A stretch of 64,000 bases of DNA, from contig JAHBVX010000001.1 in assembly GCA_019637295.1 (NCBI GenBank), positions 843,501-907,500 of the forward strand. The letters run 5' to 3'. The stretch comes from Polyangiaceae bacterium. Its GTDB lineage: Bacteria > Myxococcota_A > Polyangia > Polyangiales > Polyangiaceae. The position numbers were made by a program, and so were the translations under genes. How positions within the stretch are numbered: the first letter of the stretch is position 1; every line of letters begins with the position of its first letter. Shown piece after piece: positions 13,919 to 23,225 of the stretch. The notes under the pieces are model-generated. The model was not told the origin of the DNA and searched no databases. It saw only the letters and a list, made by a program, of their open reading frames with translations.

Positions 13919-15736
13919 GTGGCTCGATATCTCACCGTGCTGAAGGTCGGCGTCGTCTCTGGCATCATCGTGGCGGCGTGTTCCGCAGGGGGAGGGAGCG
14001 CCGGGCCGGGCGGTGGGGGTGGCGGACTCGGAGCGTTCGGCGCGACGGGCGGCGTGAGCGGCGACGCTAGCAGCAGCGGAGGGGCCGGCGGCGACGCGCA
14101 GGTGAGCTTCGACGCGCACCCGAGCGATGGCTGCGCGCCGGCGTGCTCGTCGGACTTCCACTCGGTGCTCAACTGCCACGGTCAGGTGGTCCAGACCTGC
14201 ACTGGCGCCGATGGCTGTGATCCCACGACCGGAGCCTGCGCGAACGCGTGTCAGGTGGCGGAGAAGACGAAGCAGTCCGTGGGCTGCGAGTACTTTCCCA
14301 CCTTCATGGAGATGTCCGAGTCCTCGTTCTGGCAGGCCAACCAGGTGTGCTTCGCGGTGATCGTCGCGAACACCTGGGATACGCACGCCAAGGTCGACGT
14401 CAAGCTCGACGGCGCGACGATCGACATCGATCAGTACGCCTACATCCCGCAAGGCTCGGGCCCGGCGCTCCAGCTCACGCCCACGAGCGTGACCAGCGGC
14501 ATCGCGCCCGGCGGGGTGGCCATCCTGTTCCTGGCCGGCAAGCAAGGCACCGAGAAGGCGCACTGCCCGGTGCCGGCGGCCATGGTGACGGGCCCGATGG
14601 TCAACGGTACCGGTCGCGGCAAGGCCTTCCACGTGACCACCGACGTGCCGGTGGTCGCCTACCAGATCAGCCCCTACGGCGGCGGCAACGCCGCGGTGAC
14701 GGGGTCGTCCCTGCTGATACCGACCAGCGCGTGGGACACCAACTACATCGGCGTCAACGCGTACAAGGCGGGCATCGCGCCGCCCAGCATGAACATCATC
14801 GCCGTCGAGAACGACACGGAGGTCACGCTCGTGCCCGTCGCGGCGGTGACCGGTGGTGGGGGGCTGCCGAGCGGCCAGGCGAACGTCCCGCTCAGCTTCA
14901 CCCTGAGCGCCGGCGAGACGGCGCAGTTCTCCCAGAACGCGGAGCTCACCGGTAGCGTGATCTCGTCGAGCAAGCCCATCGGGCTGATGGCCGGGCACAA
15001 GCAGGTGAACGTGCCCGTCGGGGTGTCCTACGCGGATCACGCCGAGCAGATGATCCCGCCGGTGCGCGCCATGGGCAGCGAGTACGTCGGGGTCATGCAC
15101 CGGCAGCGCAAGACCGAGCCCGCGGTGTGGCGTCTCGTCGGCGCGGTCGACGGCACGCAGCTCACCTGGACCGGAGGCGCCGGCGGCCCGACCACCCTCG
15201 CTCGCGGCCAGGTCGTGGAGTTTCAGGGCAGTCAGCCCTTCGTCGTGGCCAGTCAGGACGACCAGCACCCGTTCATGCTGTTCCAGCTCATGACCGGCTC
15301 CACGTTCCTCGCGGAGATGAACGGCCATGGCGATCCGGACTTCGTGTTGATGGTGCCGCCCCAGCAGTACATGACGCGCTACGTGTTCTTCGCAGATCCG
15401 ACCTACCCGGAGACGAACCTGGTCGTGGTGCGCAGCAAGGTGGGCGGCGCCTTCGCGGACGTCAACCTCGACTGCGCTGGCGTGCTGACGGGATGGCAAC
15501 CCATCGGCGAGTACGAGTGGACTCGCGTCGATCTGATGACCGGGGACTTTCAGCCCGTCGGCGGCTGCTCCACGGGCCGGCGGGAGATGTCGAGCGACGC
15601 ACCCTTCGGGGTCACGGTCTGGGGCTGGGGCACGCCGCTCACGGCGTCCTTTACCAGCAACGTGTCCTACGGCTACCCCGCGGGCATGAACATCGTGCCC
15701 ATCAATCAGGTCGTGGTCCCGCCGGTGCCGCGCTGA
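13919..15736 (+). CDS. IgGFc-binding-domain lipoprotein
   Basis: GTG 13919 gives 605 residues with the leader VARYLTVLKVGVVSGIIVAAC (Cys at the lipobox) and a Gly/Ser linker. A Cys-rich segment (CAPACSSDFHSVLNC, CTGADGCDPTTGAC) precedes a large domain with the hallmarks of the IgGFc-binding N-terminal domain: GCEYFPTFMEMSE, FAVIVANTWDT, VPVVAYQISPYGGG, NYIGVNAYK, IGLMAGHKQVNV and DHAEQMIPPVRAMGSEYVGV. In myxobacteria these are surface-anchored lipoproteins with unknown ligands; the name comes from a mammalian mucin-like protein. The frame is open upstream to 13775, inside the previous gene, so the start rests on the signal peptide. Confidence 0.8.
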   Translation: MARYLTVLKVGVVSGIIVAACSAGGGSAGPGGGGGGLGAFGATGGVSGDASSSGGAGGDAQVSFDAHPSDGCAPACSSDFHSVLNCHGQVVQTCTGADGCDPTTGACANACQVAEKTKQSVGCEYFPTFMEMSESSFWQANQVCFAVIVANTWDTHAKVDVKLDGATIDIDQYAYIPQGSGPALQLTPTSVTSGIAPGGVAILFLAGKQGTEKAHCPVPAAMVTGPMVNGTGRGKAFHVTTDVPVVAYQISPYGGGNAAVTGSSLLIPTSAWDTNYIGVNAYKAGIAPPSMNIIAVENDTEVTLVPVAAVTGGGGLPSGQANVPLSFTLSAGETAQFSQNAELTGSVISSSKPIGLMAGHKQVNVPVGVSYADHAEQMIPPVRAMGSEYVGVMHRQRKTEPAVWRLVGAVDGTQLTWTGGAGGPTTLARGQVVEFQGSQPFVVASQDDQHPFMLFQLMTGSTFLAEMNGHGDPDFVLMVPPQQYMTRYVFFADPTYPETNLVVVRSKVGGAFADVNLDCAGVLTGWQPIGEYEWTRVDLMTGDFQPVGGCSTGRREMSSDAPFGVTVWGWGTPLTASFTSNVSYGYPAGMNIVPINQVVVPPVPR

Positions 15737-15746
15737 ATGACGCCGT

Positions 15747-17303
15747 TCAGCTCGTCGCCGCGCGCCGCGCCAGCTCTTGAATCGCCTTGACGCGCTTGCC
15801 GGCGAGGCCGGCGAGCTTGAACAAGGCGCCAAAGGAGCCGCTCGCGCGCGCGACCAGCGTGTCGCCGAGGGTCGCCAGATCTTCGTTCGCGGGGAACCAC
15901 CATGGGTCCGGCTTGCTCGAGCGATCGACGAACACCGTGTGGGGTCGCGTGAAGGTGGAGTAGGCGTGCCGGCTCGACGCGACCCCGGTGCCCGTGTCCT
16001 TCACGCCGGTCCACGGCGTCTCGGCCAGGATGCCCGTGATGGCGTGGTTGTTGACCAAGGAGATGCCGACCTCCAGCTGGCGAGCGAGCGCTTCACCGCG
16101 CTCGACGTCGCGGGTCCACACCGAGCCGTTGAGTCCGTAGCGGCTGTCGTTGGCGAGGCGCACGGCCTCGTCGGCATCCTTCACGCGCTGGATCGCGATC
16201 ACCGGCCCGAAGGTCTCCTCGGTCATGACGCGCATCTGATGGGTGCAGCGATCGAGCACCGTCGGACGATAGCCGAGGCCGGTGCCGGTGGGCTTGCCGC
16301 CCGCGACGAGCGTCGCTCCGCGCTCGAGGGCGTCGGCCACGTGCGCCTCGACGATCTTCAGCTGCGCTTCGTTCTGCAGCGGGCCCAGCTCCGTGGGGCT
16401 GTCACCCGGCGCGACCCGCAAGGCGTCGGCGATTTTGCCGAGCCGCGCGACGAAGTCGTCGGCGATGGACTCCTCCACGTACACGCGCTCGATGGCCGCG
16501 CAGTTCTGACCAGCGTTGTGCAAGCCCCACTGCGCGACGCCCATCGAGGTGCGCTCCAGATCCGCGTCGCCGAGGACGATGGCGGCGTCTTTGCCGCCGA
16601 GCTCCACCGAGCAGGGGATGAGCTTCTCCGCGCAGCGCACGGCGACCTTGCGACCCGTGCTGACGGAGCCGGTGAACACGACGGCGTCGATCTCGGCGTC
16701 GAGCAGCGCGGAGGCGACGTCGCCGCCACCTTGCACGACCTGCACCAGATCCTTCGGGAAGACCTGGCCCGCGATCTCGGCGAGCCACGCGCCGCTGCGC
16801 GGGGTGTGCTCACTCGGCTTCAGGATCACCGCGTTGCCCGACAGCAGCGCCGGAAACAGGCTCTTCATGAAGTTGCCCAGGGGATAGTTCCAGGGAGCGA
16901 TGATCGCGATCACGCCTCGCGGCAACAGCTCGACCACCGCGCGCTTGCCCGGATAGTTGACGGCGCTCAACTTGATCCGCTCCGGGGCGAGTGCCTTCTT
17001 CGCCGCGCGGACGGCGGCGTCGGCGAAGTCCACCGCGCCTACCAGCTCGCTCATCAGGCACTCGGTCGGGCCACGCCCGGTCTCCTCGCTCAGCAGCGCG
17101 GTCGCGGCCTCGCGCCCCGCGAGCAACGCTCGGGCCAACGCCCGCGCCGCCTCGACCCGCGCTGGAAGCGACTGCGACGACCACTGCTTCTGCGCCGCGC
17201 GGGCGCGCTCGACCATCTTGGGCAGCGCCGCGACGTCCGTGGCCTCCACGGGCGTGAGGGGGGAGCCGTCGGCCGGGTTCTGGGTGCTAGGCAGCGTGGT
17301 CAT
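15747..17303 (-). CDS. NAD(P)-dependent aldehyde dehydrogenase
   Basis: The protein has 518 residues from ATG 17303. Cofactor and active-site motifs are in order: IAPWNYPLGNFM, NAVILKPSEHTPRSG, VFTGSVSTGRKVA, the general base in SVELGGKDAAIVL, the catalytic Cys in NAGQNCAAIERVYVE (about residue 267), and EETFGPVIAI near the end. The C-terminal tail beyond the usual ALDH end (about 50 residues, FKLAGLAGKRVKAIQELARR) is basic and helical and may bind a membrane or partner. It oxidises aldehydes to acids; the substrate cannot be told. A membrane-associated fatty-aldehyde role is possible from the tail but is only inference. It converges with the IgGFc-type gene with a 10-bp gap. Confidence 0.9.
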   Translation of the reverse strand: MTTLPSTQNPADGSPLTPVEATDVAALPKMVERARAAQKQWSSQSLPARVEAARALARALLAGREAATALLSEETGRGPTECLMSELVGAVDFADAAVRAAKKALAPERIKLSAVNYPGKRAVVELLPRGVIAIIAPWNYPLGNFMKSLFPALLSGNAVILKPSEHTPRSGAWLAEIAGQVFPKDLVQVVQGGGDVASALLDAEIDAVVFTGSVSTGRKVAVRCAEKLIPCSVELGGKDAAIVLGDADLERTSMGVAQWGLHNAGQNCAAIERVYVEESIADDFVARLGKIADALRVAPGDSPTELGPLQNEAQLKIVEAHVADALERGATLVAGGKPTGTGLGYRPTVLDRCTHQMRVMTEETFGPVIAIQRVKDADEAVRLANDSRYGLNGSVWTRDVERGEALARQLEVGISLVNNHAITGILAETPWTGVKDTGTGVASSRHAYSTFTRPHTVFVDRSSKPDPWWFPANEDLATLGDTLVARASGSFGALFKLAGLAGKRVKAIQELARRAATS

Positions 17304-17382
17304 CCGCCGCTTGTCGCAGAGTGGCTCGGCGCGGACAAGGCGCCCTCGACGACCGCCTGGCGCTGGGGGTAAGCTCACCCCC

Positions 17383-17880
17383 ATGAGGGGCAAGACCTGT
17401 CTGACGTGCTCGTTGATGATGGCGCTCGGCCTCGCCGCCTGCGGTGGCCCTGCGGAGCCGGCGAAGGTGCCCGAGCCGGAGCCGGAGCTCCCGGTCGAGC
17501 CGGACATCGCGCCCGAGCCGGAGGGGGAGCCGGAGCCCGAGCCCGACAAGCCCAGCGCGGCGGAGCCCGAGTTCCCCGAAAACGCAGGCGTGGAGGAGGC
17601 GATCGCCGCGATCAAGCAGGGCGGCACCCGAGAGAACCTCGACGCCGACGCGCTCGGCACCCCGCTCATGAACATGAAGCTGTACGAGCCGTGCAAGCCC
17701 AAGCCCAACCAGAAGGTAACGATCCGCGTCGCCATCTGGGACGGTCGCGCCGTGGGCGTGGACGTCAGCGTCGGTCCCAAGGGCGACGACAAGCTCGCGA
17801 GCTGCATCAAAGAGCAGATCCGCACCGTGACCTGGCGCGACAAGGTCAAGTCCCTCAACACGGTGGACTACGCGTTCTGA
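17383..17880 (+). CDS. Pro/Glu-rich lipoprotein with a TonB-like C-terminal domain
   Basis: The leader of this 165-residue protein, MRGKTCLTCSLMMALGLAAC, carries a lipobox. About 45 residues made largely of E-P repeats (PEPEPELPVEPDIAPEPEGE) follow, a stiff spacer suited to crossing the periplasm. The C-terminal ~75 residues (YEPCKPKPNQKVTIRVAIW, GRAVGVDVSVGPKGDDKL, ASCIKEQIRTVTWRD) have the shape of the AgmX/PglI or TonB C-terminal domain of myxobacterial envelope proteins. The role is unknown. It diverges from the aldehyde dehydrogenase; 79 bp lie between the starts. Confidence 0.7.
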   Translation: MRGKTCLTCSLMMALGLAACGGPAEPAKVPEPEPELPVEPDIAPEPEGEPEPEPDKPSAAEPEFPENAGVEEAIAAIKQGGTRENLDADALGTPLMNMKLYEPCKPKPNQKVTIRVAIWDGRAVGVDVSVGPKGDDKLASCIKEQIRTVTWRDKVKSLNTVDYAF

Positions 17881-17893
17881 GCTCGCGCGACCC

Positions 17894-18385
17894 TCAGAGC
17901 TTCACGCCGAGCGCCTGCGAGAGCGGACCGAGCGCGCGCTGACGGATCGTCAGTCGGAAGAAGAACACCAGCACGACGTGCCCCGTGAGTGGCGTCATCA
18001 GCAGCGCTGGCGAAGAGCCGTTCACGATGGTGTACACAAAGCCGAACCACACCGCCGCCAGCAGCGCAAACGCGGGGATCGGCTGACGCATCGCGAAGCG
18101 CAGCTCGCTACCCTCGGCCGTCTTGGTCACCGCACCCCAGAACAGCGCCAAGGACCGCTCGTGGTTGATGCCGCGCGCGAGCCCGGACGTGGGCAAGCGC
18201 ACCTCGAGCATGAACCCCTCGTCGCCGACCTCGCCGCGGAAGGGCATGGTGTCGCTCGGCGGCGTGCCCGAGGGCGCCACCAGCGTCCGCAGCTTGGCCA
18301 GCACCTCGTCCGGCCCGAGCGGGAGCGCGACGTGAAACGAGCAGTACGGGATGACGATGGGATCGAAGCGCTGAAGGACGGTCAC
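17894..18385 (-). CDS. Membrane protein downstream of an rSAM gene
   Basis: GTG 18385 starts a 163-residue protein. The first ~95 residues are soluble (FDPIVIPYCSFHVALPLGPD, SDTMPFRGEVGDEGFMLEV). Two hydrophobic segments follow (AFALLAAVWFGFVYTIVNG and LTGHVVLVFFFRLTI), and the chain ends RALGPLSQALGVKL. No family was recognised. It lies 47 bp after the stop of the rSAM gene on the same strand, so it may belong to the same transcript as the 36-residue peptide and the rSAM. Confidence 0.6.
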   Translation of the reverse strand: MTVLQRFDPIVIPYCSFHVALPLGPDEVLAKLRTLVAPSGTPPSDTMPFRGEVGDEGFMLEVRLPTSGLARGINHERSLALFWGAVTKTAEGSELRFAMRQPIPAFALLAAVWFGFVYTIVNGSSPALLMTPLTGHVVLVFFFRLTIRQRALGPLSQALGVKL

Positions 18386-18432
18386 CAGCGCCCGCTATAA
18401 CACTCGGCGCTTCCCCGGGGGCGGCAAAGCGC

Positions 18433-19386
18433 TCAGGGCTCCGCGCAGACCGGGACGAGCTCGTCGTCACCAAACGCGCGCAGGTAGATCCCGCGCGCGC
18501 CGCCGCACCGCCCCCGGAGCTCGCAGCCCTTGCAGCGCTCCAGGAACACGCCGCCCTCGATCGCGGACTCTTCCAGGAAGAAGCCGTGACCGCCGGGATC
18601 GACGACCCACAGATCCAGCTCCCGAGCCAGGAAGGCCGAACCCCGAAGCGACGCCGGCAGCGTGCAGGGCGGCGTGTGCAGCGACGTGATGAAATCGTGA
18701 GCGTCGGACAAGCCGAGCTCGAGCGCCCGCGCGACCTCACACGCCACGTCCCGGTAGCGCGGCATCTCTTGCTCGAGGGCAGGGTCGTTCGAGTCTGCGG
18801 CCGAGAACATCCAGACGTCGAAGCGCGAGAGCCCGAGCGCGAAGTGGCTCTGCACCATCGCCACGAGCTCGGACAAGTTGCTGCGGTAGATCAACAGGTC
18901 GCCGCTCATGGGCAGCCCGTGGCGGCGAACCTGCGCCACGCCCGCGAGCATCAAGGCGTAGCAGCCCGGCGTAGAGGTCAGGCGATCATGGGTCGCGGCG
19001 CTGCTGCCCTTGATGGAGAAGCTCACCTCCGTGACGCCCGCGCTCACCAGCGCCGCCGTGAACTCGGCGTACGAGAGCAGCATGCCGTTGGTCTGCAGGC
19101 GGACGCGGTCGAAGCCGAGCTTGCGCGCGTGCTTGACGAGCGCCAGCAGATCCTTGCGCAGCGTGGGCTCACCGCCGCCGAGCCACAGCGAGCGAGCGCC
19201 GCGCTGCCTGGCCCGCGCGAGCTGGTCGGCGATCTGCGTCGTGGTCAGGCTCGGGCCGTCGTCCCGCGCGGAGAAGCAGCCGAGACACCGGTTGTTGCAG
19301 CGGTAGTCGGCGCTCACCTCGAGCCATCGCAGCGCGCGCATCGCGGGAAGTGTTGCGGCCCGACGCGGGCCTGTCAAAGCCCTCAC
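18433..19386 (-). CDS. Radical SAM enzyme with C-terminal auxiliary cysteine cluster
   Basis: The 317-residue protein has the rSAM CxxxCxxC motif as CNNRCLGC, about 30 residues in, the SAM-contact motif GGGEPTLRKD and a later strand RLQTNGMLL. The C-terminal part has a likely auxiliary Fe-S site: an isolated Cys in LHTPPCTLP and then CKGCELRGRC-GG (C-x2-C-x5-C-x-G). Such SPASM/twitch-like clusters are typical of peptide-modifying rSAM enzymes. GTG 19386 overlaps the stop of a 36-codon gene by four bases (GTGA), so coupled translation is likely. ATG 19341 is the alternative start but has no ribosome site. Confidence 0.85.
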   Translation of the reverse strand: MRALTGPRRAATLPAMRALRWLEVSADYRCNNRCLGCFSARDDGPSLTTTQIADQLARARQRGARSLWLGGGEPTLRKDLLALVKHARKLGFDRVRLQTNGMLLSYAEFTAALVSAGVTEVSFSIKGSSAATHDRLTSTPGCYALMLAGVAQVRRHGLPMSGDLLIYRSNLSELVAMVQSHFALGLSRFDVWMFSAADSNDPALEQEMPRYRDVACEVARALELGLSDAHDFITSLHTPPCTLPASLRGSAFLARELDLWVVDPGGHGFFLEESAIEGGVFLERCKGCELRGRCGGARGIYLRAFGDDELVPVCAEP

Positions 19387-19493
19387 TCCACGGGAGGGAA
19401 CACGAACAGATCGACGCTCGGACCCAGCGCGACGAGCAGCACTTCTTGGCTGCCTGGGGGCGCGGCCTGCCCTTCGGCGATGGGCACGGCCAC
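19383..19493 (-). CDS. 36-residue candidate precursor peptide coupled to the rSAM
   Basis: GTG 19493 to TGA 19383-19385 encodes 36 residues starting MAVPIAEGQAAPPGSQEV and ending VDLFVFPPVE. Third codon positions are about 80% G/C, in keeping with real genes here, and the stop overlaps the rSAM start in GTGA. A stop only three codons upstream limits its length. There is GGGAG 13 bases before the GTG, a little far. The position and size fit an rSAM-modified peptide (RiPP precursor), but there is no Cys and no known leader motif. It might instead be a leader peptide that couples translation. I recognise no homologue. Confidence 0.5.
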   Translation of the reverse strand: MAVPIAEGQAAPPGSQEVLLVALGPSVDLFVFPPVE

Positions 19494-19556
19494 GAGCGCG
19501 CGTCAGCTCCCGCGTCAGCGGCGGGTCGTGCTAGGACTGGGGTGAGCGGAGGCCAG

Positions 19557-22500
19557 ATGGTACGTCACCCGCACCGGAAGCTCTTGGGCCAGTTGATGGT
19601 CGCGGTCGGCGCGCTGGCCACCAGCGCTGGCGCGCAGCTGCCCAACGTGTCCTACCCGGCGGACGAGGTGTTCACGGTCATCGGCCGCATCGACAAGGAC
19701 ACCGGCGCGCCCCGCGCGCACGGCACCGTGATGATGCACCAGGGTTACCTGGTCGTGGTCTTCTCGCGGGACTCGGGCGAAGGGGACGGCGGCTTCGCGT
19801 TCTTCGACGTGAGCGATCCGCGCGCGCCCGTGCTCGTGCACGCCAAGGACGACGACGAGACGGAAGACATTCGCGAGGCCCACGGCTTCGGCTTCGCCCG
19901 CATCAAGGGCCGGGACTACGTCGTGCTGCAGGCGAGCCTCGGGGTGCAGTTCTGGGACTGGACCGACGTGACGGAGCCGAAGCTGGTGAGCTACCTGAAG
20001 CTGCCGGGTATCACTGCCAGCGACTACGGCACCGGCGCCTGGTGGACCTTCTGGCAAGGGACGCACGTGTTCGTCGGCGGCTCCGGCAACGGGCTGTACG
20101 TGGTGGACGCGCGGGACCCCGCGAACGCCTTCCTCGTGCCCCCGCCGGAGGGCGCGGAGAACCCGACGCCGCCCGGTCGCCTGGGGACGTTCAAGACCGG
20201 TCCCGTCACCGCGCTGGGCAACGTGCTCGCGCTGTTCGGTATGGACCAAGGCGGCTTCGCCATGGTCGCCGTCCCCGATCCCGCGCGCCCCCAGCTCCTG
20301 TCCGCGCGCAGCATCGAGTCGGAGAAGATCTACAGCGGCATTTGGGTCGGTGATGTCTTGTTCGGCGCGGGCACGGCGGGAAACTTGATCACCATGGACG
20401 TGTCGTCGACGACCAAGATCGTCGATTCCGGCAAGAGCGTCACCTTCGACGGTCGGGGTGGCTACCTGTCCGTGCAAGACGGGTTCGCTCACGTCGGCGG
20501 GTCCAAGCGCTACTTCAAGGTGGACCTGACCAAGCCCGCGCCGTACCCCATCGTCGGCTCTGCCTCGAGCGAGCTGGCCGGTCGCGACGAGGACTTCGCG
20601 ACGGTGCTCGGCAACCTGGTGTTCGTCAGCGACGACCACGGCAAGGGCACGAGCATCGTCCCCCACCAAGCCGGGCCCGACCTCACGCCCCCCGCGGTGC
20701 TGCGGGTCGAGCCCAGGGCCGGCGCCCTCGGCCAACCGTTGACCAGTCGCGTGGGGCTGGCGTTCTCGGATCAGATCGACTTCACGAGCGTGGACGAGGC
20801 GACGGTGATCCTGCGCAAGGTGGGCGGGCCAGCGGTCGACGGCATCCGCAGCTACCAGTCCAACATCGTCTCCTTCGCGCCGCTCGCGCCCCTCGAACCC
20901 AACACCACCTACGAGCTGGTGCTCGCCAAGGGCGGCCTACGTGACGTCGCGGGCAACGCCGTCGACCCTGGGTTCGTCAGCTTGTTCTCCACGGGCAACG
21001 CCATCGACAACCCCCTGTGCAGCATCGAGTCGACCGGGCCCGCGCCCGTGGGCGCGAGCGTCACCTTCACGGCCAAGACCCCGGCGACGGGCAACCTCGC
21101 GTACGAGTGGGAGCTCGGCGGCGGCAAGACCGGCGCCGGGGCGAGCGTCTCGCACAGCTATGACGCGCCCGCGCATGTCACCGTCTTGGTGCGTATCGTG
21201 CAAGACGGCGCCATCCTGACCGCCTGTTCTCTCGCGCACACCGCGCATCGGCCCCTCGCGAGCGGCCGCCCGACGCGCAGCGGCGTGCTCGCTCTCGACG
21301 AGAGCGGCGGCGCGCTCTGGGTCGCGAATCCCGACTCGGGCAGCGTCAGTCGCCTGAACCTCGCCTCAGGGCAGCTCGAGCGAGAGATCCCGGTGGGCGA
21401 GGAGCCGCGCGCCGTCGCGCTCGCGCCGGATGGCCGCACCTGGGTGGTGAGCGAGCGCGCCTCGACCTTGAGCATCGTCTCCGGCGACGCCGTGGTGGAG
21501 ACCATCGCCCTCGGTCGCGGCACTCGCCCGGCGGGTCTCGCGTTCGCGCCGGATGGCAGCGCCGCGTACGTCACGCTGTACGCCACTGGCAAGCTGCTCG
21601 AGCTCGATCCGATCACCGGCGCCCGGCGCCGCTCGCTCGACATCGGCCCGCTGCCTCGTGGGCTCGCCGTCACCGCGGACGGCGCGCAGGTGCTCGTGTC
21701 ACGCCACGTGTCCCCGAGCGGTCACGCCGAGGTGCGGGTCGTGAGCGCGGTGGACTTCGCCGTCGACCGGGTAGAAGAGCTCGAGATGGATCTCGGTCCG
21801 GACAGCGAGGCGAGCGGGCGTGGCGTGCTCAACTACCTCCGCTCCCCCGTGATCTCGCCCGACGGCACTCGCGCCTTCCTGCCCGCCAAGAAGGACAACA
21901 CCGAGCGCGGCTTCTTCCAGGACGGCAACCCCCTCGACTTCGAGAGCACGGTGCGCGCCACCGTCGCTCAGCTGTTGTTGAGCGGGGGGGAAGACCTCGG
22001 GCTGCGTGTGGACTTGAACGACCGGAACCTGCCGTCCGACGTCGCGCTCTCGCCCCTGGGGGACTTGGCCTTCGTCGCCACCGAAGGCTCGAACACCGTG
22101 GAGGTGCTCGACGCCTACGACGGCGACCTGGTCACCTCCATCGAGGGTATCGGCAGCGCTCCCGACGGAGTCGTGTTGTCGACGGACGGCACCACGCTCT
22201 ACGTTCACTCGTTCCTGTCGCGCAGCGTCTCGGTGCTCGACGTGTCAGCCATCGTGCAGGGCGGGGCCAACCAGGCGACGCTCCTGCGACAGCTCCAGAC
22301 GGTGGAGACCGAGCCTCTGGGCGCCGCGGTGCTGCGGGGCAAGCAGATCTTCTACGACTCGTCGGATCGCCGCATGGCGCGCGACAAGTACTTGTCGTGC
22401 GCGAGCTGTCACTTGAACGGTGAGCAAGATGGCCGCGTGTGGGACTTCTGGGACCGCGGCGAGGGGCTGCGCAACACCATCTCGCTGCTCGGCAAGGCGG

Positions 22501-23225
22501 GCACGGGGCAGGGGCTGCTGCACTGGAGCGCCAACTTCGACGAGGTTCAGGACTTCGAGCACGACATCCGGGGCGCCTTCGACGGCACGGGCTTCCTCTC
22601 GGACGCGGACTTCGCGCTCACCGCCGACACCCTCGGGGCGTCCAAGGCGGGCAAGGACGAGGAGCTCGACGCGCTGGCGCTGTACGTCGCGTCCCTCGAT
22701 CGCACCTATCCGAGCCCGCATCGCCAGGCGGACGGCACAGCCACGGACGCGGCGCGCGCCGGGCGTCGACTGTTCGAGGCCTTTGGCTGCGACGGCTGCC
22801 ACGCGGGGCCGCGCACCACCTCGTCATCCCTGACGCTCGCTCTGCACGACGTGGGCACGCTCGGCGAGGGCAGCGGCGCGCGACTGGGCGAGGAGCTCAC
22901 GGGTCTGGACGTTCCGAGCCTGCAGGGGCTGTGGACCTCGGCGCCGTACTTCCATGACGGGAGCGCCGAGACGCTGACGGAGGTGCTCGAGCACGCCGCG
23001 CGCTCGGAGCGCCACGGCGCCGTTCGGTTGTTGACCAGGAAGGAGCGCGCCCAGCTGCTCGCCTACCTGACGAGCATCGACGACGACCCGATCGCAGGTG
23101 CCGACGACGCGAGCTGCTTCTGTGCGGTCGGCCCGGGTCGCCCCTCGTCCTCGAGGCCGCTCTGGCTGGGGCTCGCGCTGGCGGCGCTCTTGGGGTCGCG
23201 CCGGCGCAGGTCCGTCAGGGCTTGA
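19557..23225 (+). CDS. Large surface protein: propellers, Ig/PKD domains, di-haem cytochrome region, MYXO-CTERM
   Basis: The 1222 residues start at ATG 19557 (GGAGG 5 bases before) and open with a Sec signal (RKLLGQLMVAVGALATSAGA). In order come an LVIVD/propeller-like region (residues ~30-380), a Big_5-type Ig domain (PPAVLRVEPRAGALGQPL to LRDVAGNAV), a PKD-like domain (FTAKTPATGNLAYEWEL), YVTN propeller repeats (LWVANPDSGSVSRLNL, AVALAPDGRTWVVSE, PRGLAVTADGAQVLVS) and a cytochrome c/MauG-like part with two haem sites, CASCH and CDGCH. It ends CFCAVGPG, a hydrophobic helix and RRRR, the MYXO-CTERM sorting pattern, so it is surface-exposed. It probably has redox or peroxidase activity. It diverges from the rSAM/peptide unit. 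Confidence 0.85.
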   Translation: MVRHPHRKLLGQLMVAVGALATSAGAQLPNVSYPADEVFTVIGRIDKDTGAPRAHGTVMMHQGYLVVVFSRDSGEGDGGFAFFDVSDPRAPVLVHAKDDDETEDIREAHGFGFARIKGRDYVVLQASLGVQFWDWTDVTEPKLVSYLKLPGITASDYGTGAWWTFWQGTHVFVGGSGNGLYVVDARDPANAFLVPPPEGAENPTPPGRLGTFKTGPVTALGNVLALFGMDQGGFAMVAVPDPARPQLLSARSIESEKIYSGIWVGDVLFGAGTAGNLITMDVSSTTKIVDSGKSVTFDGRGGYLSVQDGFAHVGGSKRYFKVDLTKPAPYPIVGSASSELAGRDEDFATVLGNLVFVSDDHGKGTSIVPHQAGPDLTPPAVLRVEPRAGALGQPLTSRVGLAFSDQIDFTSVDEATVILRKVGGPAVDGIRSYQSNIVSFAPLAPLEPNTTYELVLAKGGLRDVAGNAVDPGFVSLFSTGNAIDNPLCSIESTGPAPVGASVTFTAKTPATGNLAYEWELGGGKTGAGASVSHSYDAPAHVTVLVRIVQDGAILTACSLAHTAHRPLASGRPTRSGVLALDESGGALWVANPDSGSVSRLNLASGQLEREIPVGEEPRAVALAPDGRTWVVSERASTLSIVSGDAVVETIALGRGTRPAGLAFAPDGSAAYVTLYATGKLLELDPITGARRRSLDIGPLPRGLAVTADGAQVLVSRHVSPSGHAEVRVVSAVDFAVDRVEELEMDLGPDSEASGRGVLNYLRSPVISPDGTRAFLPAKKDNTERGFFQDGNPLDFESTVRATVAQLLLSGGEDLGLRVDLNDRNLPSDVALSPLGDLAFVATEGSNTVEVLDAYDGDLVTSIEGIGSAPDGVVLSTDGTTLYVHSFLSRSVSVLDVSAIVQGGANQATLLRQLQTVETEPLGAAVLRGKQIFYDSSDRRMARDKYLSCASCHLNGEQDGRVWDFWDRGEGLRNTISLLGKAGTGQGLLHWSANFDEVQDFEHDIRGAFDGTGFLSDADFALTADTLGASKAGKDEELDALALYVASLDRTYPSPHRQADGTATDAARAGRRLFEAFGCDGCHAGPRTTSSSLTLALHDVGTLGEGSGARLGEELTGLDVPSLQGLWTSAPYFHDGSAETLTEVLEHAARSERHGAVRLLTRKERAQLLAYLTSIDDDPIAGADDASCFCAVGPGRPSSSRPLWLGLALAALLGSRRRRSVRA

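Noticed and set aside
13796-15832. A 678-codon minus-strand frame opposite the IgGFc-type gene
   Set aside because: Composition is His/Arg/Asp-rich with no domain, the usual antisense shadow in very GC-rich DNA.
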